Shown here: positions 16,335 through 25,342 of the stretch, in pieces
Numbering within the stretch: position 1 is the stretch's first letter
Layout of the letters: the number at the start of each line of letters is the position of its first letter
From: JADJOY01 sp046331705 [NCBI: bacterium]
Lineage (GTDB): Bacteria; JADJOY01
Assembly: GCA_046331705.1 (NCBI GenBank)
Contig: JAXLQJ010000051.1
Location: 1-52,140, forward strand
Length of the DNA stretch: 52,140 nt
Direction of reading: 5' to 3'
Position numbers and translations under genes: made by a program
Notes under the pieces: generated by a model
What the model saw: only the letters and a program-made list of their open reading frames with translations
What the model was told of the DNA's origin: nothing
Database searches by the model: none

Positions 16335-18287
16335 ATGCGGCGCGGGATCCTGGGGGTCTTCATCGTTGCCGGAGCACTTCTCGCCGGCTGTCATACCGTG
16401 AGTGGCGTGAGCCCGGACGAGCTGCCGCTCGGTGGCTACAAGCCGGTCGAGGTGAAGGGGACCGGCTTCAGCGGGCTCCTGGAGGGAAACATCGAGGTGC
16501 GCTTCGGCGGGGTGCGCGCGGTGAACGTGCACCTGGTGAACGACACCACGATTCTGGCCACGCCGCAGGGCTCGCCCACGCCCGGTGCGGTGGACGTCTC
16601 GGTGAAGGACACCCGGCTCTTCGGCACCATCGTCAGCAAGCCGGCGGCGTTCACCTGGCTCGACACGGCGTATCCCCAGTTCCGCACCATGGTGAATTTC
16701 GGACCGAGCCTATCGGCCGGCGTCACCAACATGGGCTACGCCCCGCCGGGACAGATCAACTCGATCCCGGGATTCATCTCGCAGCAGCTCGGGCTTTATT
16801 TCCCGCAACGCATCGTCATCGAGGGCGGCATCCCGCCCATCGAGTCGCCGCACGAGACGGATCTCTTGTTCGTCGGTGACGGCGTCCGCGAGTGTTACAT
16901 CCCGGCTTCGGGGCAGCGCTTCGTGCCGGCACCGGGCGAGCTCTGCAACCCCGTGATCGTGAGCCTCGATTCGATTCCCATCCTCGACCTGGTGGGGCAG
17001 CTCATCGACGAGATCTTGGCCGGCATCCTCGCAGGCAAGGGCCTGGTAGGCGGCCTCTTCCAGGACGGCGAGATCGAGAACCGCAACTGGGCGATCCCCG
17101 GCGAGCAGATGCACGGCTTCGTTTACGGCACCAGCCTCGGCTTCGCGTACCTGCAAGACTTCTTCAACGACCCGCTGGCGACCATCCGCAACCCGTTCTG
17201 CACCGGCGAGCCAGTGGTGAAGATGATCGCGGACATGAGCCCGCCGGCGGACTTGGTGGTGGGCTACGACTGGTTCTTCGACTCGGTGCTCTTCGGCCAG
17301 CCGCCCCGCGACGATCTGGTTCATCAGCTCGCGTTCACCATGCTGGTGCTCTCGAACAGCCAGTACTACCAAGGCACACCGTGCCCGGCAGGAACCAACG
17401 ACGGCGCTTGGCGGGTGCCGCTCATCTCGACGGACGGGACACGGACGCACACGTATCAGCCGTACGAAGGCTTCTTCGAGAGCTGCGACGCGGCGCTCGT
17501 GTGTCCCGGCGATGGGAGCGACGTCGGCATCCGCTCGGTCGAGACTCTGAAGCAGGTGATGGCGTCGCTCGGCGAGAAGAAGGAAGGCTACGTCGTCGAT
17601 TGGATCGGGCTCGGCCTCGTGCCCGCTTCAGCGGACACCAACGGCAACGGCATCATCGACATCCACCCGAACGATCCCTCGAGCAACGAGCTCACCGCGC
17701 AAGTGATCGCGAACATCCTCGCGGCCGACGACCAGAGCGATAACCCGAAGGCCGTGCTCCTCGGCACCATGCCGTGGCCGTCGGCGTCCTCGTCCGGCCA
17801 GGGCGGCGAGCCGGGCGGCGGCGACGATCAGTACGCCGAGGCCATCGACGCCGAGCTACTCGGGCTCTACGGCCTCTTCCAGCAAGCGTTCGCGATCGCC
17901 GGCCGTCCCAACAACCTCGTGCTCATCGACTCGCTGGAAAACCAACGCCAGATCTTCGAGGGCCATCAACCCGACCTGACACTCGGCCTCGACGGCGACT
18001 ACGGCACCCAGGACCTCTTCTACGAGTACGAGCTGGGGCCGGGGGGCGAGCCGATCAAGCGACGTTTCACCCAGTACGGTGGTGTCTTCAGCATGGATCA
18101 CCTGCACCTCTCGCAGACCATGAACGGCGCCACCATGATCGGGCTCACCGACGCCATGAACGCGACGCTCGGCACGGCGATCCCGCGTCTCGATCTGCCG
18201 ACCGTGTGGCAGAACGATCCGTACAACCACACCAAGTACGATCCGTCGATCCAGTGCGCCTACAACGGTCAGCTCTGCCCGCCGTGA
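16335..18287 (+). CDS. TIG/IPT-containing lipoprotein with a diverged SGNH-hydrolase-like domain
   Basis: A 650-residue lipoprotein with a textbook lipobox (LLAGC, Cys19) and a GAGGGGAA ribosome site. An IPT/TIG Ig-like domain follows (PVEVKGTGFSGLLEGNIEVRFGG to about residue 110). From about residue 118 the pattern resembles GDSL/SGNH esterases: MVNFGPSLSAGVTNMGY stands where FGDSLTAG is expected, keeping Ser125 but with Pro124 in place of Asp. ADLVVGYDWFFDSV lies where the GxND block should be, and SMDHLHLS (D588, H591) fits the final DxxH. The resemblance is by eye only. DTNGNGIIDIHPND is a calcium-loop-like insert. If right, it is an outer-membrane esterase or a relative with an altered active site. 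It may be one transcript ending at the downstream hairpin. Confidence 0.6.
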   Translation: MRRGILGVFIVAGALLAGCHTVSGVSPDELPLGGYKPVEVKGTGFSGLLEGNIEVRFGGVRAVNVHLVNDTTILATPQGSPTPGAVDVSVKDTRLFGTIVSKPAAFTWLDTAYPQFRTMVNFGPSLSAGVTNMGYAPPGQINSIPGFISQQLGLYFPQRIVIEGGIPPIESPHETDLLFVGDGVRECYIPASGQRFVPAPGELCNPVIVSLDSIPILDLVGQLIDEILAGILAGKGLVGGLFQDGEIENRNWAIPGEQMHGFVYGTSLGFAYLQDFFNDPLATIRNPFCTGEPVVKMIADMSPPADLVVGYDWFFDSVLFGQPPRDDLVHQLAFTMLVLSNSQYYQGTPCPAGTNDGAWRVPLISTDGTRTHTYQPYEGFFESCDAALVCPGDGSDVGIRSVETLKQVMASLGEKKEGYVVDWIGLGLVPASADTNGNGIIDIHPNDPSSNELTAQVIANILAADDQSDNPKAVLLGTMPWPSASSSGQGGEPGGGDDQYAEAIDAELLGLYGLFQQAFAIAGRPNNLVLIDSLENQRQIFEGHQPDLTLGLDGDYGTQDLFYEYELGPGGEPIKRRFTQYGGVFSMDHLHLSQTMNGATMIGLTDAMNATLGTAIPRLDLPTVWQNDPYNHTKYDPSIQCAYNGQLCPP

Positions 18288-18298
18288 GCGAATGAGTG

Positions 18299-18326
18299 GT
18301 GGCGCGGCGGTCGCTCGCCGCGCCAC
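18299..18326 (+). terminator. Hairpin after the SGNH-like lipoprotein gene
   Basis: GTGGCGCGGCG (18299-18309) pairs perfectly with CGCCGCGCCAC (18316-18326) over a 6-base loop, 11 bases after the stop. No T-tract follows. It separates the lipoprotein from the iron-transport genes. Confidence 0.6.
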
Positions 18327-18451
18327 AGGGGCAAGGGCGTGCGCGGGAACGCACGCCCTCCGCCGCGGGTCCAAGCCGCTGGAGCGCCCCGGGGGCGAAT
18401 CTCCGCCCCGCCCGCGGCGCGCGCGTCGCGTGCGCGCCACGAGCCCGTGCT

Positions 18452-19537
18452 ATGAACGGGCGCATGCTCGAGGCAAGCGCCCGTCGACGCGCAGTTGCCG
18501 TCGTGATCGCGATCGCCGCGGCCGCGGTCACGACAGGCTGCCGCGTGGAATTCGGTCCACCTGGAGCAAGCCGTCGCGGTGTCGCAAGCGATCCCACCGA
18601 GGTCCCGTCCGGCCAGGTGTGGATCTACACGTCGCTCTATCGCCACGTCGTCGACGATCTCGACCGCTCGATCCGCGAGCGCCTCCCCGGTGTGGACCCG
18701 CAATGGTTCGTCGCCGGTAGCGAGAAGGTCGCCGCGCGCCTCGACGGCGAGTTGGCCGCGGGTGGCAGCCGCGCCGATCTGCTGCTCACGTCCGATCCCT
18801 TCCACTACGCGCGGCTGGCGTCGGGTGGAGCGCTGGTACCGTATGTGCCGCCGGGCGCACTCCGCGCGCCGCGGGAGTGGCTCGACCTCGACGGCCGCTG
18901 GTTTCCCACCCGCGTCTCGACGATGGTGCTCATCTACAACACCCGGCTGCTCACCGCGCAGACCGCGCCACGATCGTTCACCGACCTCGGCAACGACGCG
19001 CTCAGCGGACGGGTCATCCTGGGCGACCCGCTCGCGTCGGGAACCTTCTTCTCGACGATCGCGTTCCTCGAGCGCCGCCTCGGCTGGGAGTACTTCCGGG
19101 GCCTTCGCGCGCGCGGCCTGATCGCGACTGGCGGCAACTCCACCGTCCTCGATCGCGTGGCGGCGGGCGAGTTCAGCGCCGGTGCGTGCCTGCTCGAGAA
19201 CATCCTGGTCGCCAAGCGCAAGGGCTCGCCGGTCGACTACCTCGTGCCTTCGGATGGCGCGATCCTGGTGCCCGGTCCAGGTGCGATCCTGCGCGGCGGA
19301 TCCAACCCGGTCGCAGCGAGAGCGATCGCCGACCTGCTCACGTCACCCGACGGCGAAGCGGCGATCGTGCGCGGTGACATGCACGCGCCCGATCCGGCCA
19401 TCGCGCCGCCCGCGGGCGCGCCTGCGCTGGCCGAGCTCTACGCGACGGCGCCGCGCTGGACGCCCGAGCTGATCGCGGACGTGGGCCGTCGTGCCGAGGA
19501 GATCCGCACCACGTTCAACAGCGTGGTGCAGCGGTGA
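18452..19537 (+). CDS. Iron(III)-type ABC transporter substrate-binding lipoprotein (FbpA-like)
   Basis: A 361-residue periplasmic binding protein. The signal is short, with a hydrophobic core and TTGC, so it is probably a lipoprotein. The mature start QVWIYTSLYRHVVDDLD matches the VxVYSs opening of the FbpA/AfuA class. Further family marks are WFVAGSEKVAARLDGE, ADLLLTSDPFHYARL, FTDLGNDALSGRVILGDP, and VPSDGAILVPGPGAIL near the end. It is the first gene of a tight import operon: the permease GTG overlaps its stop. ATG 18464 (MLEASARR) is an alternative start with little consequence. The ligand could be ferric iron or a related solute. Confidence 0.85.
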   Translation: MNGRMLEASARRRAVAVVIAIAAAAVTTGCRVEFGPPGASRRGVASDPTEVPSGQVWIYTSLYRHVVDDLDRSIRERLPGVDPQWFVAGSEKVAARLDGELAAGGSRADLLLTSDPFHYARLASGGALVPYVPPGALRAPREWLDLDGRWFPTRVSTMVLIYNTRLLTAQTAPRSFTDLGNDALSGRVILGDPLASGTFFSTIAFLERRLGWEYFRGLRARGLIATGGNSTVLDRVAAGEFSAGACLLENILVAKRKGSPVDYLVPSDGAILVPGPGAILRGGSNPVAARAIADLLTSPDGEAAIVRGDMHAPDPAIAPPAGAPALAELYATAPRWTPELIADVGRRAEEIRTTFNSVVQR

Positions 19538-21267
19538 AGCGGCTCGGCGCGGCGCTGCCCGCGGTTCTGCTGGCCGCGATCGCGCTCGGGCTCTTGCTCT
19601 TCGCGGCCTTGCCGCTCGCGGCGGTGATCGCGCGAGCGCTGGGCTTTCCTGGAGATATTCACGCGTTCGCATGGCTCGGCGCGCTCGCCAAGCCGGAGCG
19701 CCACCAGGCGCTGGTCGCCACGGTCGAGACCGCCGCGGGCGCGACCGCGCTCGCCGTGGTGCTCGGCGTGGCACTGGCGCTGGTGCTGACGCGCCTCGAC
19801 GTGGCGGCGCCGGCGTTGTGGCGCGCGCTGCTCAGCCTGCCCGCAGCGGTGCCGCCTTACCTCTGGGGCATCGCGTGGATCGACCTCGCCAACCCGCGCA
19901 CCGGGCTGCTCAACACGCTCGCCGAACGCCTGGGCGCCCGAGACCCGGTGTTCGGCATCTACGGCATCGGCGGCATCGTGTGGGTGCTCGGGCTCTCGTT
20001 CTTCCCGCTGGTGTTGCTGCCGGTGGCCGCAGCGCTCGAGCGCATGGATGCGTCACTGGAAGAGTCGGCGCGGATCGCCGGCGCGAGCCCGGCGCGGGCG
20101 CTCGGCGAGATCACGCTGCCGCTCATCGTGCCGTCGATCGCGTCCGCTGCCGTGCTGGTCTTCCTGCTCGCCGCAGCGGCGTACGGCGTGCCGTATCTCC
20201 TCGGCACGGGTGGTAGCGAGCGCGTATTCGTGCTCACCACGGCGATCGTGAACCTCGTCAACGTGGGTGGCGAAAAGAGCCTCGCCGATGCGATGTCGCT
20301 GGCGCTGGTCCTGCTCGCGGTGTCGCTCGCGGTCTCGGCGCTGGGTGGCCTCGCGGCACGCGGTGAGCGGAAGCGGGCGGTGGTGACGGGCAAGAGCCAG
20401 CGGCCACGGCTCATCGCGCTCGGTCGGGGCGCTCGCGCACTCGTTCATGCCACTCTCGCCTTGGTGCTCCTGGTGGCGGTGGTGATGCCGGTCGGCACGT
20501 TGGTGCTGGTGTCGCTCATCGAGTCGTGGGGCAGTGGATTCGGGCCGGCGAACTGGGGCACTTCGAGCTACACGCGCGTGCTCCTCACCAACCACGAGAC
20601 CCTGCCGGCGCTGGCACGGAGCACAGGGCTTGGCGTGCTGGCAGCGAGCCTGGCGACGGTGGTGGGAGCGATCGTGGGCTACGCGCGCCGCCGCCGCCCC
20701 GGCCTCGCGACCCGCGCGATCGAAGGCCTCGCCAACGCGCCTTACGCGGTGCCCGGCACCGTGCTCGCGATGGGGCTGCTCTTGGTTTGGTCGCGGGAAG
20801 TGCGGCTGATCGTGGCCGAGCGGCTCACGCTCGCGATCGATCTCTTCGCGGGCTCGGCGGCGCTCGCGGTGGCGTACGTGGTCAAGTACCTGTCGTTCGG
20901 CGTGCGCACCACCACCAGCGCCTTGGCACAGCTCGATCCCACGCTGGAGGAGGCGGCGCGGGTGGCGGGGGCACGGCCGGCGCGCGCCGCGATCGACGTG
21001 GTGGTGCCGCTCATCGCACCCGCGCTCGCAGCGACGTGGCTCTTGGTCTTTCTGCCGGTGCTCTCCGAGATCACGATGTCGGTGCTCTTGGTGGGGCCGG
21101 GGACGTCGGTGATCGGCACCGTGCTCTTCGAGCTTCAGTCGTACGCGGATCCACCGGCAGCGGCGGTCGTGGCGACCGTGCTGGTCGCCGCGACCCTCGC
21201 CGGTCAGCTCGCGGTGCGAGCGGTGCGCGCGCCGCGCGCCGGCGGAAGCGCGGGCGCGGAGCCCTGA
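19534..21267 (+). CDS. Iron(III)-type ABC transporter permease (FbpB-like, two fused membrane halves)
   Basis: A 577-residue inner-membrane permease holding two BPD_transp_1 halves in one chain, as in FbpB/SfuB. Each half carries the EAA loop that docks to the ATPase: LEESARIAGASPARALGEITLPL near residue 175 and LEEAARVAGARPARAAIDVVVPL near 471. About twelve hydrophobic segments are visible. It starts with GTG inside the stop of the binding-protein gene (GTGA), so the two are translationally coupled, and the ATPase gene follows after 16 bases. Confidence 0.9.
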   Translation: MKRLGAALPAVLLAAIALGLLLFAALPLAAVIARALGFPGDIHAFAWLGALAKPERHQALVATVETAAGATALAVVLGVALALVLTRLDVAAPALWRALLSLPAAVPPYLWGIAWIDLANPRTGLLNTLAERLGARDPVFGIYGIGGIVWVLGLSFFPLVLLPVAAALERMDASLEESARIAGASPARALGEITLPLIVPSIASAAVLVFLLAAAAYGVPYLLGTGGSERVFVLTTAIVNLVNVGGEKSLADAMSLALVLLAVSLAVSALGGLAARGERKRAVVTGKSQRPRLIALGRGARALVHATLALVLLVAVVMPVGTLVLVSLIESWGSGFGPANWGTSSYTRVLLTNHETLPALARSTGLGVLAASLATVVGAIVGYARRRRPGLATRAIEGLANAPYAVPGTVLAMGLLLVWSREVRLIVAERLTLAIDLFAGSAALAVAYVVKYLSFGVRTTTSALAQLDPTLEEAARVAGARPARAAIDVVVPLIAPALAATWLLVFLPVLSEITMSVLLVGPGTSVIGTVLFELQSYADPPAAAVVATVLVAATLAGQLAVRAVRAPRAGGSAGAEP

Positions 21268-21283
21268 TCCACGGGAACCGTTC

Positions 21284-22342
21284 ATGTCCTCGATCACGCT
21301 CACGGCGATCGCCAAGACCTTCGGGATCGTCAACGTCCTCCAGAACGTGTCGCTCGACGTCGCCGATGGTGAGTTCGTTGCGCTCTTGGGCCCCTCGGGT
21401 TGCGGAAAATCGACGCTGATCCGGATCGTCGCCGGCCTCGAGAAGCCGGATGCCGGCGAGGTGCGAATCGGCGAGCGGCTCGTCGATGGGCCACGCGTCC
21501 ACGTGCCGCCCGAGGAGCGCGGGCTCGGCATGGTGTTCCAGTCGTACGCGGTGTGGCCGCACAAGACCGTGCGCGGGAACGTCGCCTATCCCCTCGGGCT
21601 GCGCGGCATGGACCGCGTCGAGGTCGCCGAGAAGACAGCGCGCGCCCTCGACCTGGTCCAGCTCACCGGCCTCGGAGAGCGCTATCCCCACGAGCTTTCC
21701 GGCGGCCAGCAACAGCGCGTGGCGCTCGCGCGGGCGCTGGTCGCCGAGCCAGAAGTGCTGCTTCTCGACGAACCGCTCTCCAACCTCGATGCGCGGCTGC
21801 GCGAGGAGATGCGCGGTGAGCTCGCCGCGCTCCGCGCCCGTCTCGGGGTCACGGTGCTGCTGGTCACCCACGACCAGAGCGAGGCACTCGCTACCGCCGA
21901 CCGCGTCGCCGTGATGCGGGCGGGGCGGATCGCGCAGGTGGCGGCACCGGCGGTGCTCTACGACGAGCCAGCCGATCTCTACGTCGCTCGCGTTCTCGGC
22001 GCCGTGAACGAGCTACCGGTGAGCGCCATCCGTCACGCGCCCGAGGGCCCCGAGCTGGAGGTGGAAACGGTGGGCGGGGTGCGCATGCGCGTAAGCGCGC
22101 CGCGCCCGCTGCCCACGATCGAACCCGTGGTGATGGCGTTCCGCCCCGAGCACGTGGCGCTCGGCGAGGGACCGTTCGCCGCCACCGTCGAGGCACGCGA
22201 CTACCTCGGCAGCCGTGTCGAGCTGACACTCGCCATCGACACCCACACGATCCGCGCGAGCGTCCCCGCCGTCACAGCACCCAACGTCGGCGAGATCGTG
22301 CCCTTCCGGATCACGAAAGCGCGCTTGCTCCCCCAAACCTGA
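21284..22342 (+). CDS. Iron(III)-type ABC transporter ATP-binding protein (FbpC-like)
   Basis: A 352-residue ATPase that drives the adjacent permease. Walker A GPSGCGKST is at residues 36-44, the signature LSGGQQQR starts at 138, Walker B LLLDEP has D162-E163, and the switch His is in LLVTHDQSEAL. The last third is a TOBE/OB-like regulatory domain with FRPEHVALGEGPF, typical of the FbpC/PotA/MalK group. The three genes form a complete importer. No Fur box was recognised upstream. Confidence 0.9.
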   Translation: MSSITLTAIAKTFGIVNVLQNVSLDVADGEFVALLGPSGCGKSTLIRIVAGLEKPDAGEVRIGERLVDGPRVHVPPEERGLGMVFQSYAVWPHKTVRGNVAYPLGLRGMDRVEVAEKTARALDLVQLTGLGERYPHELSGGQQQRVALARALVAEPEVLLLDEPLSNLDARLREEMRGELAALRARLGVTVLLVTHDQSEALATADRVAVMRAGRIAQVAAPAVLYDEPADLYVARVLGAVNELPVSAIRHAPEGPELEVETVGGVRMRVSAPRPLPTIEPVVMAFRPEHVALGEGPFAATVEARDYLGSRVELTLAIDTHTIRASVPAVTAPNVGEIVPFRITKARLLPQT

Positions 22343-23070
22343 CCGCGTGCCGGCCGAGCCTGCGACGCGCGCGTTTCGGTCGGCGATCTCCTCGATCGTT
22401 CCGTTCGTGAAGCCACCGTAGGGCTTGCACGCGCGCGGAACGTCCGGAATCCCCCATGGCGGCGAAGGCGGGCGGGTCGCTCGCCTGTCAATGGCGCATC
22501 GTCGCTCCGTTGCCTCGAGCGCCCCGTTCGAGTCGCGCTTCGTTCGCAGACGCCGCAGCGTTGGTCCCATTCGACACCGCGCGCACGAGGGCGCCGACGG
22601 AGACGACGCCAAACACATTCCCGCGGACACGATCGGCCGGATCGCGAAACCACGTGGCTCGGCACCTCACCCGACCTGCACGACGCGCTTCCCGGATCAG
22701 CGGCCCGAGTGCCGTGCGAGGGCGCTTCAGTTCTTGAACGCGGAATCCCAGCTCGGTTCACAACACGAACGAGCACCCACGCGGCGCGAGCGGACGCTGC
22801 GAATAACTACAACAATTACAACGCGTAATCACGTATTCGTGACTGGATCGGCTTTTGCTTCTGGCTCGGAGCGATCGCAGCCGGCGGACGGCGTTGCACG
22901 CGTGGGTCCGATTGCTCGGATAGCGCCCGGAAGCCGGACGGTCGATGTCGATAGTGCAACGCACAGACCGCGAGCGCTGTCGACGCTGATCACGGTCGGG
23001 GGCAATCTCGCGAGACAGCATGGTGCTCGATCGCGAAGACACAAGCAGTTCGAGACAGAGGGGTAATACG
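22343..23070. other. Gene-free 728-bp stretch before the orphan small gene
   Basis: No convincing coding region. A 213-codon open frame here is Arg/Ser-rich with no domain and is treated as noise. The right half has visibly lower G+C around 22795-22850 (AACTACAACAATTACAACGCG). Inverted repeats near the small gene: GCGTTGCAC (22891-22899) with GTGCAACGC (22954-22962), enclosing TCCGA/TCGGA (22907-22920), and GACCG/CGGTC (22966-22997). These could fold as a branched 5' leader, but short inverted repeats are common in such G+C-rich DNA. Confidence 0.4.
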
Positions 23071-23439
23071 ATGGCTGCAGTGGTCGGTGACTTCACGATG
23101 ATCGTCGGAGACAACGCAATTGCGATTCCGATCGTGTCGGGACCTGGCGAAGTGCCAGTGCCCCTGGATGGAAGCGGCTTCTCCACCGGAGCACGCAAGT
23201 CGAGCGACACGGCGTTGTTGATGTATTCGGTCAAGAACATGACCGGAAGCGCGCAGGTGTACATCAATGGCAACCTCGTCGGCTCGATCACCGCAACGTC
23301 CGGCTCGTTCTGGACGACTCAGATGATCGCGGTTGCAGGAGGTCAGATCAACGATGGCGTGAATCATCTCGTGCTGAAGAACGTGACGGATGGCTTCAGC
23401 CTGAAGGATCTCTTCTGCTTCTTCCATCAGCAGCTGTAG
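23071..23439 (+). CDS. Orphan small beta-rich protein of unknown function
   Basis: A 122-residue protein starting at ATG 23071 after GAGGGG. It has no signal peptide, lipobox or membrane segment. The sequence is full of alternating beta-type stretches: FTMIVGDNAIAIPIV, TALLMYSVKNMTGSAQVYINGNLVGSI, and an end NHLVLKNVTDGFSLKDLFCFFHQQL. The vYINGnlVG element resembles the strand found in galactose-binding-like jelly-roll domains; that is only an impression. Base composition is less G+C-rich than in the flanking genes, and it stands alone between long gene-free stretches, so recent acquisition is possible. Three successive hairpins follow its stop. I cannot name a function. Confidence 0.65.
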   Translation: MAAVVGDFTMIVGDNAIAIPIVSGPGEVPVPLDGSGFSTGARKSSDTALLMYSVKNMTGSAQVYINGNLVGSITATSGSFWTTQMIAVAGGQINDGVNHLVLKNVTDGFSLKDLFCFFHQQL

Positions 23440-23447
23440 GCGGGCCA

Positions 23448-23528
23448 GCTGCCGCGCGTTGCCGCGGCAGCGCCTGGTAGTGCAGGCGCTTCCAGTCGGA
23501 CTCCTCTCAGCGTGGAGTCCGGCTGGAA
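23448..23528 (+). terminator. Three back-to-back hairpins after the orphan small gene
   Basis: Hairpin 1: GCTGCCGCG (23448-23456) with CGCGGCAGC (23463-23471). Hairpin 2: AGCGCCTG (23469-23476) with CAGGCGCT (23483-23490), sharing the edge bases. Hairpin 3: TTCCAGTCGGACTCC (23490-23504) with GGAGTCCGGCTGGAA (23514-23528), 15 bp with one G-U pair. They begin 8 bases after the stop codon. The first alone could terminate transcription; the whole array may instead be a stable 3' structure or a small RNA. There is no T-tract. Confidence 0.5.
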
Positions 23529-23954
23529 TCCCTCCGCAGCCTCGCCAGTCTGCGACGCGCGCGACGCTTGAACCGCGCCGCCTGCGCCAATCCTGCGGCG
23601 CAACGCGCCGAACGCGCGACCCAACGCGCTGCCAGCACGGCGAACGGCGACAAGCTGTCCGTGCGATCGAATCCCACGACGTCGTCGAGCGACGGGATCA
23701 GGCGGGTAGCGCAGCTCGTTCGCCGCCGCCGGCACACGGGAGCGCGCGTCTCCACGGTGGACGGCTTCAGTGCCAAGCGAAACGCTGTGACCGTGGCGCA
23801 GGATGCGTTCCGGTCCTGGAGGTCGCGGCCCGACCGAGCGCCAGCCACCGCAGCGAGGTAGCCGAGGCCGCGCGGACTCGGCTGCAGTAGGATCGCGGCG
23901 CTGTGGGTCGATTCACCCCGAACCTTCGAAGAGCGGTCGTCGAGGAGGTGCCTG
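23529..23954. other. Gene-free stretch before the cellulase-like gene
   Basis: Overlapping open frames here give only Arg/Ala/Ser-rich shadows without domains. A 7-bp inverted pair GCGCCGC/GCGGCGC lies near 23570-23605, and a 10-base palindrome ACGACGTCGT near 23680. GGAGGTG at 23944-23950 is the ribosome site of the next gene. Nothing else is recognised. Confidence 0.4.
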
Positions 23955-25295
23955 ATGGTGCGGACACCGAGCCGCGGACCGCAATCGAACCGTGCGCCCG
24001 GCGGTCCTTCGATGGGTGTGTCGTGGGCGTCGGTTGAGCGACTTCACCGATCCTCGTTGAGCCGCCGGCAGGTTCTGCGCGGCGGTGGCGCGGCACTCGG
24101 GGCGATGGCGCTCTCGGGGCTCGCCGGGTGCGCCGGCGATGAAGCGAGCGCGCCGCCGACCCGACGTCTCGCGATCACGATGTGGGAGTTCTCGTGGCTG
24201 GTGCGGCGCATCGCGCCCGAGGCGGAGTACTCGGATTGGGACACCGTGCTCGACGAGCTCGCAGACCGGGGCTACGACTGCATCCGGCTCGACGCCTTCC
24301 CGCACCTGATCGCCGCCGGCCCCGACGGCGCGCACGTCGAGCGCTTCACGATCGCACCGCGCGCGCCGCTCTTCTTTTGGGGAAACCACGCACCGGTGGA
24401 GGTTGAGCCTCGCCCCGCTTTGGCGGAGTTCCTGCGCAAGGCCCGGGCGCGCGGGATGCGGGTGGGCCTCTCCACTTGGTTCTGCGACGACTCGTTGGGG
24501 CGCGCCGAGACCGTCGTCACGCCCGCCGATCTGGCGCGGGTCTGGCTCGAGACCCTCGACTTCCTCGCGGATCAGCGGCTCCTCGACGGGGTGGAGTGGG
24601 TGGATCTCTGCAACGAGTTTCCGTTGCCGAGCTGGGCGCGCGGCGCATATCCCGCGATCTTCGGCGCCCCGATCACGAACCCGTTACCGGTGCTCCTACC
24701 GTGGTCCGGCGCCGCCACGGCGCGCATCCAGAGCTACCTGGACGAGGGGATCGGTCCGCTGCGCGAGGCGTATCCCGAGCTGCGCTACACGTTCTCGGTG
24801 GAGGGTGGAACCGTCGGCCCCAAGTTCCGGAACCTCGACACCCGCTCCCTCGATGTCGCCGAGATCCACATCTGGCTCTCGAACGACCTCGATTTCCTGC
24901 TGCGTTCCGGACAGCTCTTCTTGCTTCTCGGGCTTCCGGGCTCGCTGGCGCTCCACACATCCACGGCACCAGGTCTCTACTTCGGCGATCGAGCGCATTG
25001 GCTGACGACACTTCGTGGCCTCATGGACGGCTGGAGCGCGTGGTCGCGCGAGCGCGGGCTACCGCTGCTCACCACCGAGGCGTGGGGACCCATCAACTAC
25101 GACGACGTCGCGCCGTTTCCGGACACGTCCGAGTGGGATTGGGTGAAGGACGTGTGTCGCGAAGGCGTGACCGCCGCCATCGAGCGCGGTTGGGCGGGGA
25201 TCTGCACCTCCAACTTCGCCCAGCCCCATTTCGAGGGGCCGTGGAGCGACGTGGCGTGGCATCGCGAGCTCACGCGGCGAATCCGGGCCGGCTGA
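23955..25295 (+). CDS. Tat-exported cellulase-like glycoside hydrolase lipoprotein
   Basis: A 446-residue protein. A twin-arginine signal (SRRQVLRGGGAALGAMALSG, Arg37-Arg38) ends in the lipobox LAGC, so it is probably folded in the cytoplasm, exported by Tat and lipidated. The catalytic part fits a TIM barrel of the clan GH-A/cellulase-like type. It has WDTVLDELADRGYDCIRLD near the start, VEWVDLCNEFPLP with the likely acid/base E221 after Asn220, and PLLTTEAWGPINY with the likely nucleophile E375. GGAGGTG stands four bases before the ATG; a second ATG at 24012 gives a more usual Tat leader but lacks a ribosome site. It converges on the FG-GAP gene. The substrate is a glycan that cannot be specified. 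Confidence 0.75.
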   Translation: MVRTPSRGPQSNRAPGGPSMGVSWASVERLHRSSLSRRQVLRGGGAALGAMALSGLAGCAGDEASAPPTRRLAITMWEFSWLVRRIAPEAEYSDWDTVLDELADRGYDCIRLDAFPHLIAAGPDGAHVERFTIAPRAPLFFWGNHAPVEVEPRPALAEFLRKARARGMRVGLSTWFCDDSLGRAETVVTPADLARVWLETLDFLADQRLLDGVEWVDLCNEFPLPSWARGAYPAIFGAPITNPLPVLLPWSGAATARIQSYLDEGIGPLREAYPELRYTFSVEGGTVGPKFRNLDTRSLDVAEIHIWLSNDLDFLLRSGQLFLLLGLPGSLALHTSTAPGLYFGDRAHWLTTLRGLMDGWSAWSRERGLPLLTTEAWGPINYDDVAPFPDTSEWDWVKDVCREGVTAAIERGWAGICTSNFAQPHFEGPWSDVAWHRELTRRIRAG

Positions 25296-25342
25296 GCGCT
25301 TCACGGCGAGAGCCGGGCGGGCCGTGACCGACCTCGAGCGAG

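Noticed and set aside
22425-23066. 213-codon plus-strand open frame before the small gene
   Set aside because: Arg/Ser/Thr-rich, no ribosome site, no domain, and composition unlike real genes in the window.
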